Origin: Pollenia angustigena
Taxonomy: Eukaryota > Arthropoda > Insecta > Diptera > Polleniidae
Direction of reading: 5' to 3'
Assembly (NCBI GenBank): GCA_930367215.1
Contig: OV884056.1
Coordinates: 53,072,308-53,136,307 of the forward strand
DNA length: 64,000 nt
The translations under genes and the position numbers were made by a program. The notes below the pieces were generated by a model. It did not search any database and was not told the DNA's origin. It worked only from the letters and a program-made list of their open reading frames with translations. Shown in pieces: positions 34,526 to 46,255 of this stretch; the stretch's first letter is position 1; each line of letters opens with the position of its first letter.

Positions 34526-35310
34526 TAACTAAAAATTTTTAGTTTTTCACTTTTTAGAAAAAATTTACACGCTATATTCCGATTTACCCTCTTGTTGATC
34601 ATCTGCGTTATGTATGTGTTCATAAGAGGTGTATAACGTTGTATGGCCATTTTTTAAAATTTAAATTTGATCCCCTTCACTTTCAAAAGGCAGTGTCTTT
34701 GTCTCTCCATATACTGTCACTTTCGAACTGGGTATCTAAAATTGGCTTGATTTGTTTTTGAACTCAAAACACGGTGCGTTTTTGCTGTGAAATCTACAAG
34801 GTTCCAAAAACTAGGTTGCCGCTTACGATGGACAAAACATTAGATAAATTATCGATTACTGTTAATTATCGATAACTATATCATTGCTTCAAAATTAGCG
34901 CTTAATATTTGCCAGAGATTCTGCAGTATTATTTTATGCGCCCAATAACTTTGTACTTTTAGTTTTAAAACTTTTTTTTCTGCATTATTATGAAATATTT
35001 GAATTAAGGAATTTCTTGCATTAGTTTTTCTTTAAGAATCCTGCATTTATTTGTTTTATATTAAACAAAATTTTACTTTCAAAGTCTTTTGCAACCAAAT
35101 TAACAATTATATTACAACACTAGTCACAAAGCCTGTCCCTGCCAGGCATAAAAATCTTTTAGATAATAACTAACATAGTACCGATCATAAAAGAAATTAA
35201 ACAAACAATTATTATTTAATGTTTTAATAAATTTAATAGGTATAAGAAGAAAAAATATGTAAAAAATAACAATAAGTAAAATATGTAAAGAAAAACAATA
35301 AGTAACTAAC
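34526..35310. other. AT-rich DNA with no recognised feature
   Basis: Contains two ATTATCGATTA/ATTATCGATAA words near 34852 but no supported gene or bounded repeat. Confidence 0.45.
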
Positions 35311-35317
35311 TAAATTA

Positions 35318-36600
35318 TGGTACTTCTTTAAAAACAACATTTTTTGAAAATACTGAGGAGTAACCCTGTTTTAACATACCCTGTTTTCCATCTACATGCA
35401 TCACTTTTACCTTAACATCATTTTTTTCACTCTTGAGAAAGCAACGTAGAATTGGCCATGACTAAAATCTGGTTTGGGTAAATATATCCCCCCTCTCTAA
35501 CGTTTGACCTTGAGCTTTATTGATGTTGATGGAAAACGCCAACCTTTTAGGAAACTGTCTCCTACGCAAAATAAATGGTAGGTCGGGATTTATGGGAGCC
35601 AAATCAATCCTCGGAATAAATGCAGGATTGCCTTTTGCAGTGCCGGTTAATATAGTTGCGCATATTAGATTCTGTGACAATTGTGTAACTTGCAGTCTTG
35701 TGCCATTGCACAGCCCTCTTTTAGTGTTTAAATGATAATGGCTCCCACCTTGACTTGCAACTTATGAGGAGGCATTCCAGATGGCGATAGACTGTTTAAA
35801 CACATCACCGGATAATTTTCCCGTTCAGCTATGCTATTGCTCTCCACCGTGTCAACGCTCAAAAATGTAAAACATTCACCCTCTAAAAGACTTAGTACTT
35901 CTTCATTAATTTGGCATACCTCATCATTCTTAGGGCATAAAATGGCAAATTTACCATTCTGTTCTACATCAGTCGGCTTTAAACATTCACCGAAGATATT
36001 TTTAACGATTGAGTTTTCAGCCAGCATTTCGTTTGGTAATGCAATAATGTCCTCTGCAAATTCCGAACTGAGTTCACCATTCCCCATTTTTAAAAGCCAA
36101 CTTCGTAAATATTATCCACTGCACGGGTATTACCTTTAAGTTGTAGAATTTTAAAGTTGGACCAAGGATTAGAAAACTTAATACATGATTCGATAATGGC
36201 CGTCGTGTGAGCATGTAATGCCACTGGTAAACAATGGCGAAAATCTCCTCCAAGAAGCACAACTTTACCTCCAAAAGGCTTGTTATTTTCCATCAATGTT
36301 TTAAGGAACTTGTCAATAGCATTAAATGCATAGGAAGGTGCCATTGTTGTCTCATCCCAAATGATTAACCTAGCCTTTCTTATCTGCTTTGCATCCACTG
36401 AATTTTCTCTCATACTTGACGTTGATGTTTCTGTCAATGGTACTGGTAGCTTGAACTGAGAATAATATGTGCGGCCCCCTCTAAATAATTCAATAATGCT
36501 ATTGCATTAGCCTTTCGCTGTCGGCATTAAACTGTAGGTCCCTTCAATTAGTTTAAAAATAGAATCGGGTGCATATCATTCACTGGGAGAGGAGTTTCCA
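35318..36600 (-). pseudogene. Helitron PIF1-type helicase remnant
   Basis: Minus-strand frames, broken by several frameshifts, carry helicase motifs in the right order. GGRTYYSQFKLPVPLTET (about 36450) matches the GGRTAHSxFKLP region after motif I. LIIWDETTMAP is Walker B. VVLLGGDFRHCLPVAL is motif III. Near the end come FPKRLAFSININKAQGQTLE (motif VI) and HGQFYVAFSRVK. These are typical of the helicase domain of Helitron/Helentron Rep-Hel proteins. The P-loop and the Rep nuclease are absent. Host PIF1 is unlikely because of the multiple frame breaks. Confidence 0.8.
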
Positions 36601-37619
36601 TGCCCTTAACGGAATTTGTTTTTTATAGGAAAATGTGGAAAAAAATAACGAACAATTGAATAATCTTATACATATTTACGGTCTCTGATTTAAATCCTCG
36701 GCGTTTTACATATTGCTGGTTATAAACCATCCACCCAACCGAAGTATAGTAAAATGTAAACGTATGAAACAGTTGATACCAAACACCGAAAAATCTCTGC
36801 TTATTTATACGAAAACTGACATACATGCATCGTACAAAATATTCGTAAAAACGTGTTTTGAAATAATAGACAACATAAGTTTTTCGTAAAATTTCGCATA
36901 CAAATTTTTTGGATGTACATAACAAAATATAACCTACCTTGAAGAGGACTTTGAGCATCTTTCAAAATTATTAATGACTTAAGTTAATTAGTTGATTTTT
37001 GTAAAAAAAAGAACTTTAACTTTATATTTATAACATTATATAAATTCTATTCAAATAGGTAGTTATAATTTCTTCCTTTAATGATAATTTAAAAAACGCG
37101 CAACGAACCGTAAATATGTAGTTCAATCCAATTCAAATGGGCACAATGAAGAATAAATTCCAATAACTCAATATTATTATTTTTTAATTTAGATGAATGT
37201 AAATAACAGTCCCTTTCTCTTAGAATATGATTGTTCTTTAAATCACTTTACAAACAAATCTTGAAAATCAAAACAAAAACCCAATATATTTGTTAGTAAT
37301 TATGTATGTGATACAATAAGATTATCTCTAATTTTCAATAGCAGTATAAAAATCTGATTCCACTATGATTGCTGGCAGAGAAAGTACTTTCAGTATAACA
37401 AATTTTATGTTGTCATATCGAAAATATAAAAATTCTTTAAAAAATACATAATGCAAAATTGAGGGTTTTATGATGAAATAAGCCACATGTACAGCACGGA
37501 GACCGAAAATTAGGAATCTGACAATGCTATGATCTTCCTCAGACAGAGGGCTTTAAATATAAAAAGTGTCATTAGGAAAACGCAAAAGTTTCCTGCAAAA
37601 AATATAAGAAAAAGTGAAC
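36601..37619. other. AT-rich DNA with no recognised feature
   Basis: A minus-strand 111-codon frame (36623-36958) is rich in F, Y and K as expected by chance and shows no motif. Rep domain remnants of the neighbouring Helitron were looked for here and not found. Confidence 0.4.
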
Positions 37620-37810
37620 GGTTTATTCAATGACCACGCCCACCGCCCACAGACCGAAAATAAAAAATCGGGCTCCGTCTTGCACCAGTGGAGCAAATAA
37701 GCTTTACGTATGCCAAATTTCATCTTTCCGCGACGTCAGACGGCTTCAGAAAGCCGCGGAAAGAGAACCGGACACACATCCGGACAAACAACGAAATTAT
37801 ATATATAGAT
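37620..37810 (+). repeat. GC-richer repeat with TATATATAGATAGATG end
   Basis: A 190-bp block starting near a GACCACGCCCACCGCCCAC word and ending ACACATCCGGACAAACAACG, then TTATATATATAGATAGATG. Composition contrasts with the flanks. The ACAAACA plus TATATAGAT ending resembles the tail of the repeat at 3360-4237, which suggests a retroposon 3' end. The family is not identified. Confidence 0.45.
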
Positions 37811-38790
37811 AGATGTTACAACATGTTACAACATGTTGCAACAACTTTGCTATCCAACCATATAAACGAACTCCAAATCACACGCCAAGTTCCAAAATGC
37901 TATAAAATGCTTTCAAGAAAAATAAGAGAATAAAAGGACTTTTGGCATTCCCAACAGGTTGTTGAAGTGAGAGTAAAAAAAGAGAGAAAGTTGGAAAAAA
38001 TACTTAAAATGCTTTCCCAAAGACAATTGTATGCGAATGTCAGTTTTAGAAAGACTGTTGTATTAGACGGTACGAATTAAGTTTCGTAACGCGGCTGAAA
38101 TGCATTAAATTTTAAAGCAGGAATTTGAAATTCAATACAAATAAGAGAGTTTAAACGCAAGTGTGAAAAATGTTTAATTCAATGCGGGAATTTAATCGAA
38201 AAAAATCCAAAAATAACTAAATAAAATTTGTTTGGGAAATTTAATTTCCAGATTAAGTCATTAAAAAATAAATAAAATAAAATAAAAATATAATTAAAAT
38301 CAATTTTAGATGCATATACATAAAATTAAAATAAAAAAATAAAAATTGGGAATAAAGCACTTCATAGAGAGATCTTATTAAAATAAGAATTGTGGCATAA
38401 TGTCGGTATTAAGAAGCACAATTTAAAATTTAAAAATAAATTAGGGATACAAAATGTTGAAACATAATATTTAAAGTTTAGTTAAGCTGTTGAAAAAATT
38501 GGAAAATTTCAAATATTAAAAGGTGAAAATAAAGAAAGAATTTTTTAAATCTCGTGTGTGAAAATAAAGTATTTAAATCTTGAATGAAATAGAAATAATA
38601 AACAAACATCTCAAAAAATGAACCTGAAAATGTAAAAAAAAAATTAATGAGCAAAAGTGAACTATTTTTTTTTTTAACAAAAATGTTTAAAATAATTTCC
38701 AAAATAAAAAAAAAAAAAATCTATTAAAAATATAGGACCGGACAATAATACGCAAAAGCTTGCTTAAACATCTTTAAAAAATTAACAAAA
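37811..38790. other. AT-rich DNA with simple A/T tandem words
   Basis: ATGTTACAAC-type words repeat at 37812-37840. Near 38343-38370 an AAAATTGGGAATAAAGCAC word matches the arm of the foldback at 46045. Otherwise featureless. Confidence 0.45.
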
Positions 38791-38799
38791 AAAAACCTC

Positions 38800-38924
38800 T
38801 CAAGGGCATTTAAAAAACAAAATCAAAATACATTTGATTCCGTGTGGAAAGTCCGATCAGTTTCGCACTTGCGACAGATGGATAAAACTTAACAAGACCT
38901 TAACAAGACACTTCCTTAAGTTCA

Positions 38925-38925
<1 letters not shown>
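38800..38925 (+). repeat. Repeat shared with 14160-14307
   Basis: It shares collinear words with 14160-14307 (GCATTTAAAA, ATTCCGT, GTTTCGCAC, CTTAAGTTCAATAT). It ends exactly where the poly(A) tail (poly(T) on this strand) of the Jockey LINE begins. Confidence 0.45.
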
Positions 38926-38964
<39 letters not shown>

Positions 38965-40600
38965 TTTTTTTTTATTAATATTTGTTATCGAAATTTACAA
39001 TATGTATTCAAATCTTAATTCTACTTGTTGTTTATTAGTTGTTACCAGTGTAACCACTAACTGCTGTATTCAAATTTTAAAAATGTCTTCTAGTTAGGCT
39101 CAAAGTATCGGTTCTTTTTAGCCTCTGGTGACCTTCGAACTGAAGCAAACCCCGAGCGAGGTAGTTAGGGTGGACCATTAGTTTATCGATGTAGCTTATT
39201 GAATATTTTTTAATTTCCTCCTGGATAGTGGGGACGTTGAAATCTCTGTGGATAATTTCATTACGTATATACCATGGGGCGCAGACAATTTGTCGTAATA
39301 TTCTAGACTGTCTTCTTTGAAGCTTTTGGATGTTAGATGCGCATGCAGTACCCCATAATTGGATGCCATATGTCCATATTGGTTTTATGATGGACTTGTA
39401 TAAGAGAATTTTGTTGTCTAAGGACAAGTTTGAGTTTCGACCGAGAAGCCAATGTAGTTGAGCTGCTTTAAGTTTCATAGCCGTTATTTTCGCTTCAATA
39501 TGACGCGACCAGGTCAAGCGTCTATCTATATGAATTCCCAAGTACTTAACATGGTTTTCTACCGGAACAGTGATGTTATTTATTTTTACAGCTGGGCACG
39601 TTTGTCTTTTGAGCGTGAAAGTTAAGTGAGCACATTTAGCCGGGTTAACCTTTATTCTCCATTTTTCTAGCCAGGCCTCTAGTTCATTGATGTGGGACTG
39701 CAGATTTTGCGATGCGACTTTTGGGTCATGGTTAACGCTAATAAATGCTGTGTCGTCTGCAAATGTAGAGGTATGCATGCTCAGGTTTGTTGGCATATCC
39801 GCTGTGTATATTATATATAGAAGCGGTCCTAATATGCTGCCTTAGGGAACACCAGCAGACATTTTCTTGAGGGGGGAGTATTTATCTTGCGACCTTACTA
39901 TGAATGTTCTGCCTGTTAGATAGCTCTCCAGAAGCTTGTGAGTGTTTTGAGGAAGCATTCGTTTTATTTTGATGAGTAGCCCATCATGCCAATCTTTGTC
40001 AAAAGCTTGGGAAATGTCTATAAACAGTGCTGAGCAGTATTGCTTTTGCTCAAACGCCGATCTAATAAGGGTGACAATTCTATGCACTTGTTCTATTGTA
40101 CCATGTTTCGCTCTGAATCCGAACTGGTGGTCCGGGATGATGTCGTGTTCATTTAGGTGAGGAGTTATACTTAAAACGAATATTTTTTCAAAAAGCTTCG
40201 ATAGGATTGACAATAAGCTTATCGGTCTGTACGACGCAACCTGGCTAGCATCTTTTCCTGGCTTGGGAATCATAACAATTATAGACCTCTTCCATGAGGA
40301 TGGGAAGTATCCGACTCTTAATATAGCGTTAAAAATGAGCAGCAAGATTCTGGAAGCAGACGATGGTAGGTTTCTTATCATTGACCCTGTGATGCGGTCA
40401 GGTCCGGGAGATTTTCTAATATTCACTATTGCAGATTTTACTTGAGTTATGTTAAATTTTAATGGATGGTTTACCTTATTAGGAATGATTGGACGACAGG
40501 AACAAGTATGTGCAATATGGTTTGACACATATGATTTACATGTATTTGCACAATTGCTTAAGCCAAAGCATATTTTAGTTGGGTGTTTAACCAAAAAACA
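38926..40600 (-). mobile_element. Jockey-clade LINE, 5'-truncated
   Basis: On the minus strand this runs from the reverse transcriptase to a poly(A) tail (a T run at 38926-38973 on the plus strand). The 5' side is lost before the reverse transcriptase; the break is near 40600, next to a mini-me-like ATACCCTACACC word. The length of the A tail and the single inactivating stop suggest a fairly recent insertion. Confidence 0.85.
39077..40600 (-). pseudogene. Jockey LINE reverse transcriptase, one nonsense mutation
   Basis: Two frames in the same phase are separated by one TAA at about 39842. The upstream part has RKSPGPDRITGSMIRNL, MIPKPGKDASQVASYRPISL, FGFRAKHGTIEQ and LFIDISQAFDKDWHDGL (motif A, D present). 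The stop replaces the glutamine of motif B (GVP-stop-GSILGPLLY), most simply one CAA to TAA change. The downstream part has STFADDTAFIS (motif C intact) and the C-terminal KYLGIHIDRRLTWSRHI region through LLGRNSNLSL and APWYIRNE. Without the stop, the surviving domain would be complete. The endonuclease is missing. Confidence 0.88.
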
Positions 40601-41351
40601 AAAATTAATAATAATATGATACCCTACACCCCATGAATATTGTATTGGATATGTGGTCAATTGTGCTTCCACTTTCAAAAAAATCTTGTACGCTTTTTCT
40701 ATTATAACAAAAGTAATTTGAGACTCATTTTCTATCAATACCATAATCTTTTAGACATTTTTAACAGCAAAAGTTATTTTCGGCAATTATCCTTAATGTC
40801 AGGAAGGTACGTTTGCCAGCAACAAAGTTTCCTAAAGTGACTTTGTCTTGTCAAAAATTTATTTCTGCTAAACTGAATAATATTTCTAATATCTAACAAA
40901 GATTGATGACAGTGAAAATGGCCCTTGGACTGACTCTGTTAGGGAGCTTTAAAAAGCACTTTGAAAATGGTACTAATCAATCGATTATTTCATAAAGAGC
41001 TAGACTCCGCAGAAATACAAATGGCGAGACAAAATTTTGCACTCACAACACTGTGCTAGTCGCAAAATTTAACAAGCTGGGCACCCTTCTGGTAAACCTA
41101 TACGAGTACCCTTAATTCAATTATGGTAGCTGTTTTTCAAAGTTAGCGTTCGTATTCGCGATATTAGCGATTAAACATTTCAATAATAATGTACCATAAT
41201 ACCATATTTTTTAAGCTTTTGCGATCATTGTTCAATTATAATCAATTCAACTCTTTAAAGTACAATTTTTAGTTATTTTTCCTTTTTGAGGAACAATTTT
41301 TTCGTGATTTTTTAACACAATTTTTTAAACTCTTTTAACTGCCTGTTTAAG
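40601..41351. other. AT-rich DNA with no recognised feature
   Basis: An AAGCTGGGCACCCTTCTGGT word near 41075 is the complement of TACCAGTAGGGTGCCCAACT at 48316 and resembles 41660, so ends of a further DNA element may be present. No full element could be delimited. Confidence 0.4.
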
Positions 41352-41482
41352 GATACCCAGTAGGATTAAGACAAGTGAGTGAGTGAGGAATTATATTAAA
41401 AACAAAAACTCATTTTCGTTTTTAATTGCTGTTTTCAATATAATTTCTCACTCACTCACTTGTCTTAACCCTACTGGGTATC
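41352..41482. mobile_element. Hairpin MITE with GATACCCAGTAGG ends
   Basis: A 131-bp palindrome. Arms of about 50 bp begin GATACCCAGTAGGATTAAGA and include a GTGAGTGAGTGAG run. The arms differ at only a few positions. No duplication is resolved. Confidence 0.65.
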
Positions 41483-42799
41483 AACAAAATAACATAACAT
41501 GGGTATCACAAAAATTGTTTTTATTAATATTGAATTATTTAATTGCAAAGTCAAAACAAAAAAAATTTTGCAGAAAAAAAGTTAGCATTAAACACAAATT
41601 ACAGCTTAAAAACGTTTAATCAAGCGCTAAACTCGATTCCAGCGTACTCGAATAAGCTTTACCAGTAGGGTGAACCGCAATTTGCCACTAAAAAAAATTG
41701 CGAAAAAATGTTTTCCGCGAAAAAAAAACTAATTAAATAAATAAGAAAAGATAAACTCACTGTTTATTGTTGGTGTTTTGTTTAAGCTTTGATATTGGTA
41801 CAAGTAAGACTTATTCGCTTTTAGGGTTTTATTTGTATAATATTTTTGGCTTTTCTTAAATCTTTGGAAAAGGTTTCCTGATGGGCTGGCCTTAGCAACC
41901 AGTGAAATGCGCATAGAAGCTTGCTTTCCCTCAACAATAGATCTCAAATATGAAAAATTGGGAACTAAGCAGGTCATACGGAAATCTTATTAATAAAAAA
42001 AACTGTAGTTGCCAGATATATTTTAATTTAAATTGAACAATGATACCAAAAGTACAAAAAAAAATAAAGTTTTATGGTACAATAGTATAAACCAAAGACG
42101 CAAATGCGAGCGCCAACTTCGAAAAACTTTCATGCACCAAAATGGTGTAGAATTTCATATAGTCAGTCATTAACTGAATTCTTTTTACCAGTTTTTTGCT
42201 TTATCAAATATACATGAAATTAACTGCTTGTAGACGAAGGATAGAAAATGTAAATAAAGTAAAGGATTAGCTTTTCTTCGCCTACAAATAATGAAAGTCT
42301 TGCCTCTTTTATCTAAGGAAAAAGTTAAAATAAACTGTTGAAAATTCTGACTATTTGAAAGTTTCTACAAAATTTATGAAATTAGTTTGTATTTTTTTTA
42401 GCTGTTTAAACCAAAATAAGGAAACAACTACGGAAAATTAACTACAACAGAAATTTTCTAAAATTAAAAACAACAATAAAATGAGAATATCTACATGTAA
42501 ATAATACAAAAAAAAAAAGTTAAACAAAACACCCAAACGCTACAATGATTCTTCAGACTTTCATCCTCCCACACACCAGCAGTCAAAAAAATCGAAATAA
42601 ACAAAATATGAGTTAAAATATTCGTGTTGTGAAATAATTTAGTTAAAAATAAACAGCAACAACAAATTTACTTATAACGAAAACAAACAAATCTATTTTT
42701 TTAATATTTCTGTGTCTGTGTCTACTTTATTTTGATTCCATTTCTGTATGTTTGTATTTGTGCATGCATCTGTGTATTTGTGTACAATTAAATCATCAT
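41483..42799. other. AT-rich DNA upstream of the putative gene
   Basis: The block at 41870-41985 shares words with the foldback at 46045-46255 (AGTGAAATGCGCATAG, AAAATTGGGAA). The 300 bp before the first exon contain GT-rich runs (CTGTGTCTGTGTCT, TGTGTATTTGTGT) and no TATA box in a clear position. Confidence 0.4.
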
Positions 42800-42869
42800 T
42801 CAGTAGTTTTCCCTCAATTAAAAACTACAAAAATAAACAAAAGAATTTTTCTACGTTCGTTTAGTGAAA
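42799..42869 (+). promoter_or_regulatory. Candidate initiator and 5' UTR of the host gene
   Basis: ATCATTCAGTAGTT at 42794-42807 contains TCAGT, close to the arthropod initiator consensus. It would give a 5' UTR of about 68 bases before the ATG at 42870. No TATA box or downstream promoter element is obvious. This is only a candidate from position and motif. Confidence 0.25.
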
Positions 42870-43051
42870 ATGTCAGAGAATGTCGATACAGAACTGCTGG
42901 TGAATTGCACCATTTTGGCGGTTAAACGTTTCGAATTGACATCAATTGTGAACACAACTGAATTGAATAATTTAAATCGTTCGGATATAATTGGCCTGTT
43001 ATCAGGCATTATTGAGAATAAGGTTAATTTAGAGCGCATAAATGATGCCAA
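42870..43051 (+). CDS. First exon of an unrecognised host gene
   Basis: The ATG has a good insect context (GTGAAAATG) and opens 60 codons plus two bases. The protein starts MSENVDTELLVNCTILAVKR and continues with FELTSIVNTTELNNLNRSDI and IGLLSGIIENKVNLERINDA. It looks like a soluble, helical, acidic N-terminus with no signal peptide. Codon use is balanced, unlike the random frames around it. The exon ends A|GTAAGTAG, a strong donor in phase 2; reading on unspliced gives a stop within two codons. I do not recognise the family. The matching exon is proposed at 56179. A transposon origin is unlikely because no repeat in the window resembles it. Confidence 0.6.
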
Positions 43052-43130
43052 GTAAGTAGACATGATTATTTTAATTCCAATTTAATGTAAAAATTTATAA
43101 AAAAAAATTATCAAATTAAAATTTTTTAAA

Positions 43131-43715
43131 TTAATCCAAATTTTTAATATTTTTAATTAGGCTTAAGTTCATGAAATTTAATTTTTATTAAATTTTTTTT
43201 ATGAAGAAAGGAATTTTACAACATGAAAATCAATCAAAATTGTTATTGATAATCTATCATTCTTGACGTGGCTCGGGCTCGAACCCTGGCCGGCAGGTTA
43301 CCATGACATGTTTCGATCGCAACCACTCGATCTCCTCAGATGGATTTGCCGTCTTACACTCGCAGCCATCGACGACTGCTGACGTCACTAGTCAAACATC
43401 AATCCTTAAACCAAATTGTATTTTAACATTTGGTAGATCGAAATTTGCTTTCCTGAATGATTATCCATTTTAATTGATTTTACATGTTTTTTCCTTTACT
43501 TCTGTTTTTTTCCCTTCTGTTTTTTGCGATCGAAACATGTCATGGTAACCTGCCGGCCAGGGTTCGAGCCCGAGCCACGTCAAGAATGAAAGATTATCAA
43601 TAACAATTTTGATTGATTTTCATGTTGTAAAATTCCTTTCTTCATAAAAATAATTTAATAAAAATTAAATTTCATGAACTTAAGCCTAATTAAAAATATT
43701 AAAAATTTGGATTAA
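43131..43715. mobile_element. Large foldback with 190-bp arms and tRNA-like head
   Basis: Arms 43131-43322 and 43526-43715 are near-perfect inverted copies, separated by about 200 bp. Each arm contains GGTTCGAGCCCGAGCC on the outward-reading strand, a good B box. On the minus strand the left arm plus loop (43350 to 43265) also has an A-box-like GATCGAGTGGTTGCG at the expected distance. The arms therefore look like two inverted copies of a tRNA-derived SINE, or a foldback built from one. The B-box part is much more GC-rich than the surroundings. Confidence 0.7.
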
Positions 43716-44190
43716 AAACCATAAATAGTTCAACAAAATAACCACAATACTAATTTTTTAAATTATTAAATTCGAAATTTATAAAAAAAACAAGGAAAAC
43801 GTGGATCGTACAGACGATTCTAAATTATTTAATGACATTATTCATTAAAAATTAATTTTCCATATTACTTTTCTTGCTTGGAGGAACAAGCATGACTTTT
43901 ATGACTTAAAAGCGAAAGATAAAGAAAGTTGTTCCAGGTTGAGAAAACTATTTTAATCTCTTGTCCTATAACCCATTTAAAATTATGCCTTCTTCCACAA
44001 GCAAAAAAATATACTTGAATTACTTCATAATCATAAAAGATTATTAAATATAACAAACGTTTATTAAATTAAATTTTCATAGGAAAATTTGTCAGCAAAC
44101 CTTTATTAAATAACAAATATTTTTATGAATATGGCAGTAAGCAAGTAAGTAAAGTCGTCATATTGATCAATATAAAGAAGTATTTACATA
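43716..44190. other. AT-rich intronic DNA with a CCCGTATT-type hairpin remnant
   Basis: At about 44040-44136 the words AAACGTTTATTAAATTAAAT and TTTTCATAGGAAAATTTG match the hairpin repeats at 26259 and 52155. Nothing else is supported. Confidence 0.45.
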
Positions 44191-45437
44191 CACTCAAAAT
44201 ATTATGTAGTTAAATTCAAACGAAAATTAATTTTAAACAACTTAAAATTCAATTGAAAAACGGATCATTTACATTTCATTTAAAACCAATGATTTTTACA
44301 TTCATTTTGAAATTGTTTATTTATTAAACTGCATATTCCTTAAAATTGAATATTTTTTACATTTAAAAAATATATTTTAGCCGATTAAATTCAAACTACC
44401 CAACATAATAAATACGAAAAAACATTAGGTCTGTCTGGGTACTTTTCCAGTAGCAAATACTCAGTAAATTTTTTTGGGAGAGTAAGACCAATATTACTCT
44501 ATCGGCTGAAAAAATCTCAAAAAGTACGCAGACAGTATCCAGTGAAATTTTGCAAGAAAACAGCTGATCGGTGTGTAAACAATTGAAATAACAAAGCAAA
44601 AGAATTTTAGCATATGTGGTCGCAAAATTGAATTCTCGAGGTATATTAAAAAAGTATTAATTAAAGTGAAGCTTAAAAAGTGTTGTAAATTAAAAAACTT
44701 GTTTATTACACTGTTATTAGTTTGGTAAATACAATTTCTTCTTAGTTTTATTTGTCTGGTTTTTTATAAAACTTCTTTTGCTTACATTGCCCAACATAGT
44801 GCCGGCTTACAAAGGAAAAAAAAAGAATGAAATGTCCAATACAGTGCCCTCCAACAGCTTGACAACGGAGAAAAAAAATTTGGATGTGAAGTGCTCGCCA
44901 GGAACACAATTCCAAATACTCGCCTCTTCAATTGCAAAGTTTGTTCCACGGTCGCACTGTATATTTGGATGTTTCTAGCATGAAGTAAAATGTTTTTTTT
45001 ATTATAATTTATTATTAACGTTAAAAATTAACACAATTCTAACTACTTACCTCTGCCATTGTTAAATTTAAATTTTTATTTTCATATCCCAAAAACTATT
45101 TCATTCAAACAGTTGTTCAAACTATTTGCAAAATCTTGCAAGCGGAAATTTCTCCAGTAACATTTTGCAAGTTCTCTAACTGTCAAAAAATTTTCTTTTT
45201 GGCTCTCTCGCTGCAAGAGATTTGGAGTACGCAGACAACATTTTGCAAGATTTTGCAAAATTTTGCGCAAATTATGTGTACGCAGACAGACCTATTATTT
45301 TTTGGTAGTTTGTTTTTTGAATAACAAACATAAATGTTAAAAAAAAATATTCATAAAATAACTAAATTTTTATTCAGTTTTAACAGTACGGAAAGCGAAT
45401 TTAATAACCAACAATCAGTTACTGTAATTTTATGAGT
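44191..45437 (+). mobile_element. CACTCA MITE, copy 3, interrupted
   Basis: Starts CACTCAAAATATTATGTAG after TA and ends near ATTTTATGAGTA. It is split at 44427/45293 by a separate 865-bp element. The halves join to a sequence collinear with the intact copy at 62782-63165. Confidence 0.75.
44428..45292. mobile_element. DNA element with GGTCTGTCTG ends
   Basis: An 865-bp insertion with inverted ends GGTCTGTCTGGGTAC and GTACGCAGACAGACC. The word GTACGCAGACA recurs inside (near 44525 and 45228), as a subterminal binding motif might. Comparison with the intact MITE shows an ATTA sequence on both sides of the insertion (44424-44427 and 45294-45297), one base outside the right end, so a 4-bp or shorter duplication is likely. 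No transposase frame is seen and the superfamily is not assigned. Confidence 0.6.
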
Positions 45438-46044
45438 ATATCGTTAGCTAAAATGCAAAAAGACGTAACTAACAAAAAATTCAAAATCGAGTTTTGTGAT
45501 TGATTATTATGAATGCTATAAAACTACATGTCTTGACAAAATTTTACACTTCTGCGAACAAAAATTGCGGTTTTATTAACAAAAAACAAAGGAACGTAAC
45601 TACAAGTTTTTTTGTTTGATGTATGCAAAACGACGTTATTACACATTTTTTTTCTAAAAAAATATAATGAAATGGTTTTCTTTGAAAATTGGTTGAAGAA
45701 TTCCATGGACGACTTATCAATGCATGTTTTTCTGACATGTTTATAGTTTTCACTTTACAAAGTTTTTTGCTTCTCCTGTAAAATTACATTTCTGTTAATT
45801 ACGTCTTTTTGCATTTTAGCTAACGATATGTACGTTTATAAGACCAAAACATGACACAATTTTTCTTTTATTTACTCTTTTTTTATGGGGAAATTTAACA
45901 GTAACAGTAACAGTAACAGAAACTCTTTGTTTTTTCCTTCTCGGTTTTTATCTTGTTATATTAACAAATTTCGGCAATTGTAAGAAAATTATTAACTTTA
46001 TCAAAAAGTAATTTAAATTTTTGGGAATACAAATTTTTAATTTC
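45438..46044. other. AT-rich intronic DNA with an inverted word pair
   Basis: ATATCGTTAGCTAAAATGCA at 45438 and its complement near 45813-45832 bracket about 390 bp, suggesting a further palindromic element with AGCTAAAATGCAAAAAGACG ends. The boundaries were not worked out fully. Confidence 0.4.
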
Positions 46045-46255
46045 AAAAGATTTTGTTATTCGTGCTTAATTCCCAGTTTTTATTATTGATAAAAACACTT
46101 GAAATTTATTGTTGATGGGATAAGCTATTCCTATGCGCATTTCACTGTTGCTTAGGCCAGATCATCATAGGAATAGCTTATCCCATCAACAATAAATTTC
46201 AGGTGTTTTTATCAATAATAAAAACTGGGAATTAAGCACGAATAACAAAATCTTT
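46045..46255. mobile_element. Foldback with about 90-bp arms
   Basis: Inverted arms start AAAAGATTTTGTTATTCGTG and are almost identical, with a loop of about 30 bp (ATGCGCATTTCACTGTTGC). The arm and loop words recur singly near 41870-41985, 38343 and 49050, so it is an inverted pair of one end of a wider repeat family. Confidence 0.7.

Noticed and set aside
35318..36600. Host PIF1 helicase gene
   Set aside because: Several frameshifts, no P-loop, and motif wording (GGRTYYSQFKLP, NKAQGQTL) typical of Helitron helicases.
36623..36958. 111-codon minus-strand frame as Helitron Rep
   Set aside because: No HUH motif or other Rep feature. Composition is that of random AT-rich DNA.
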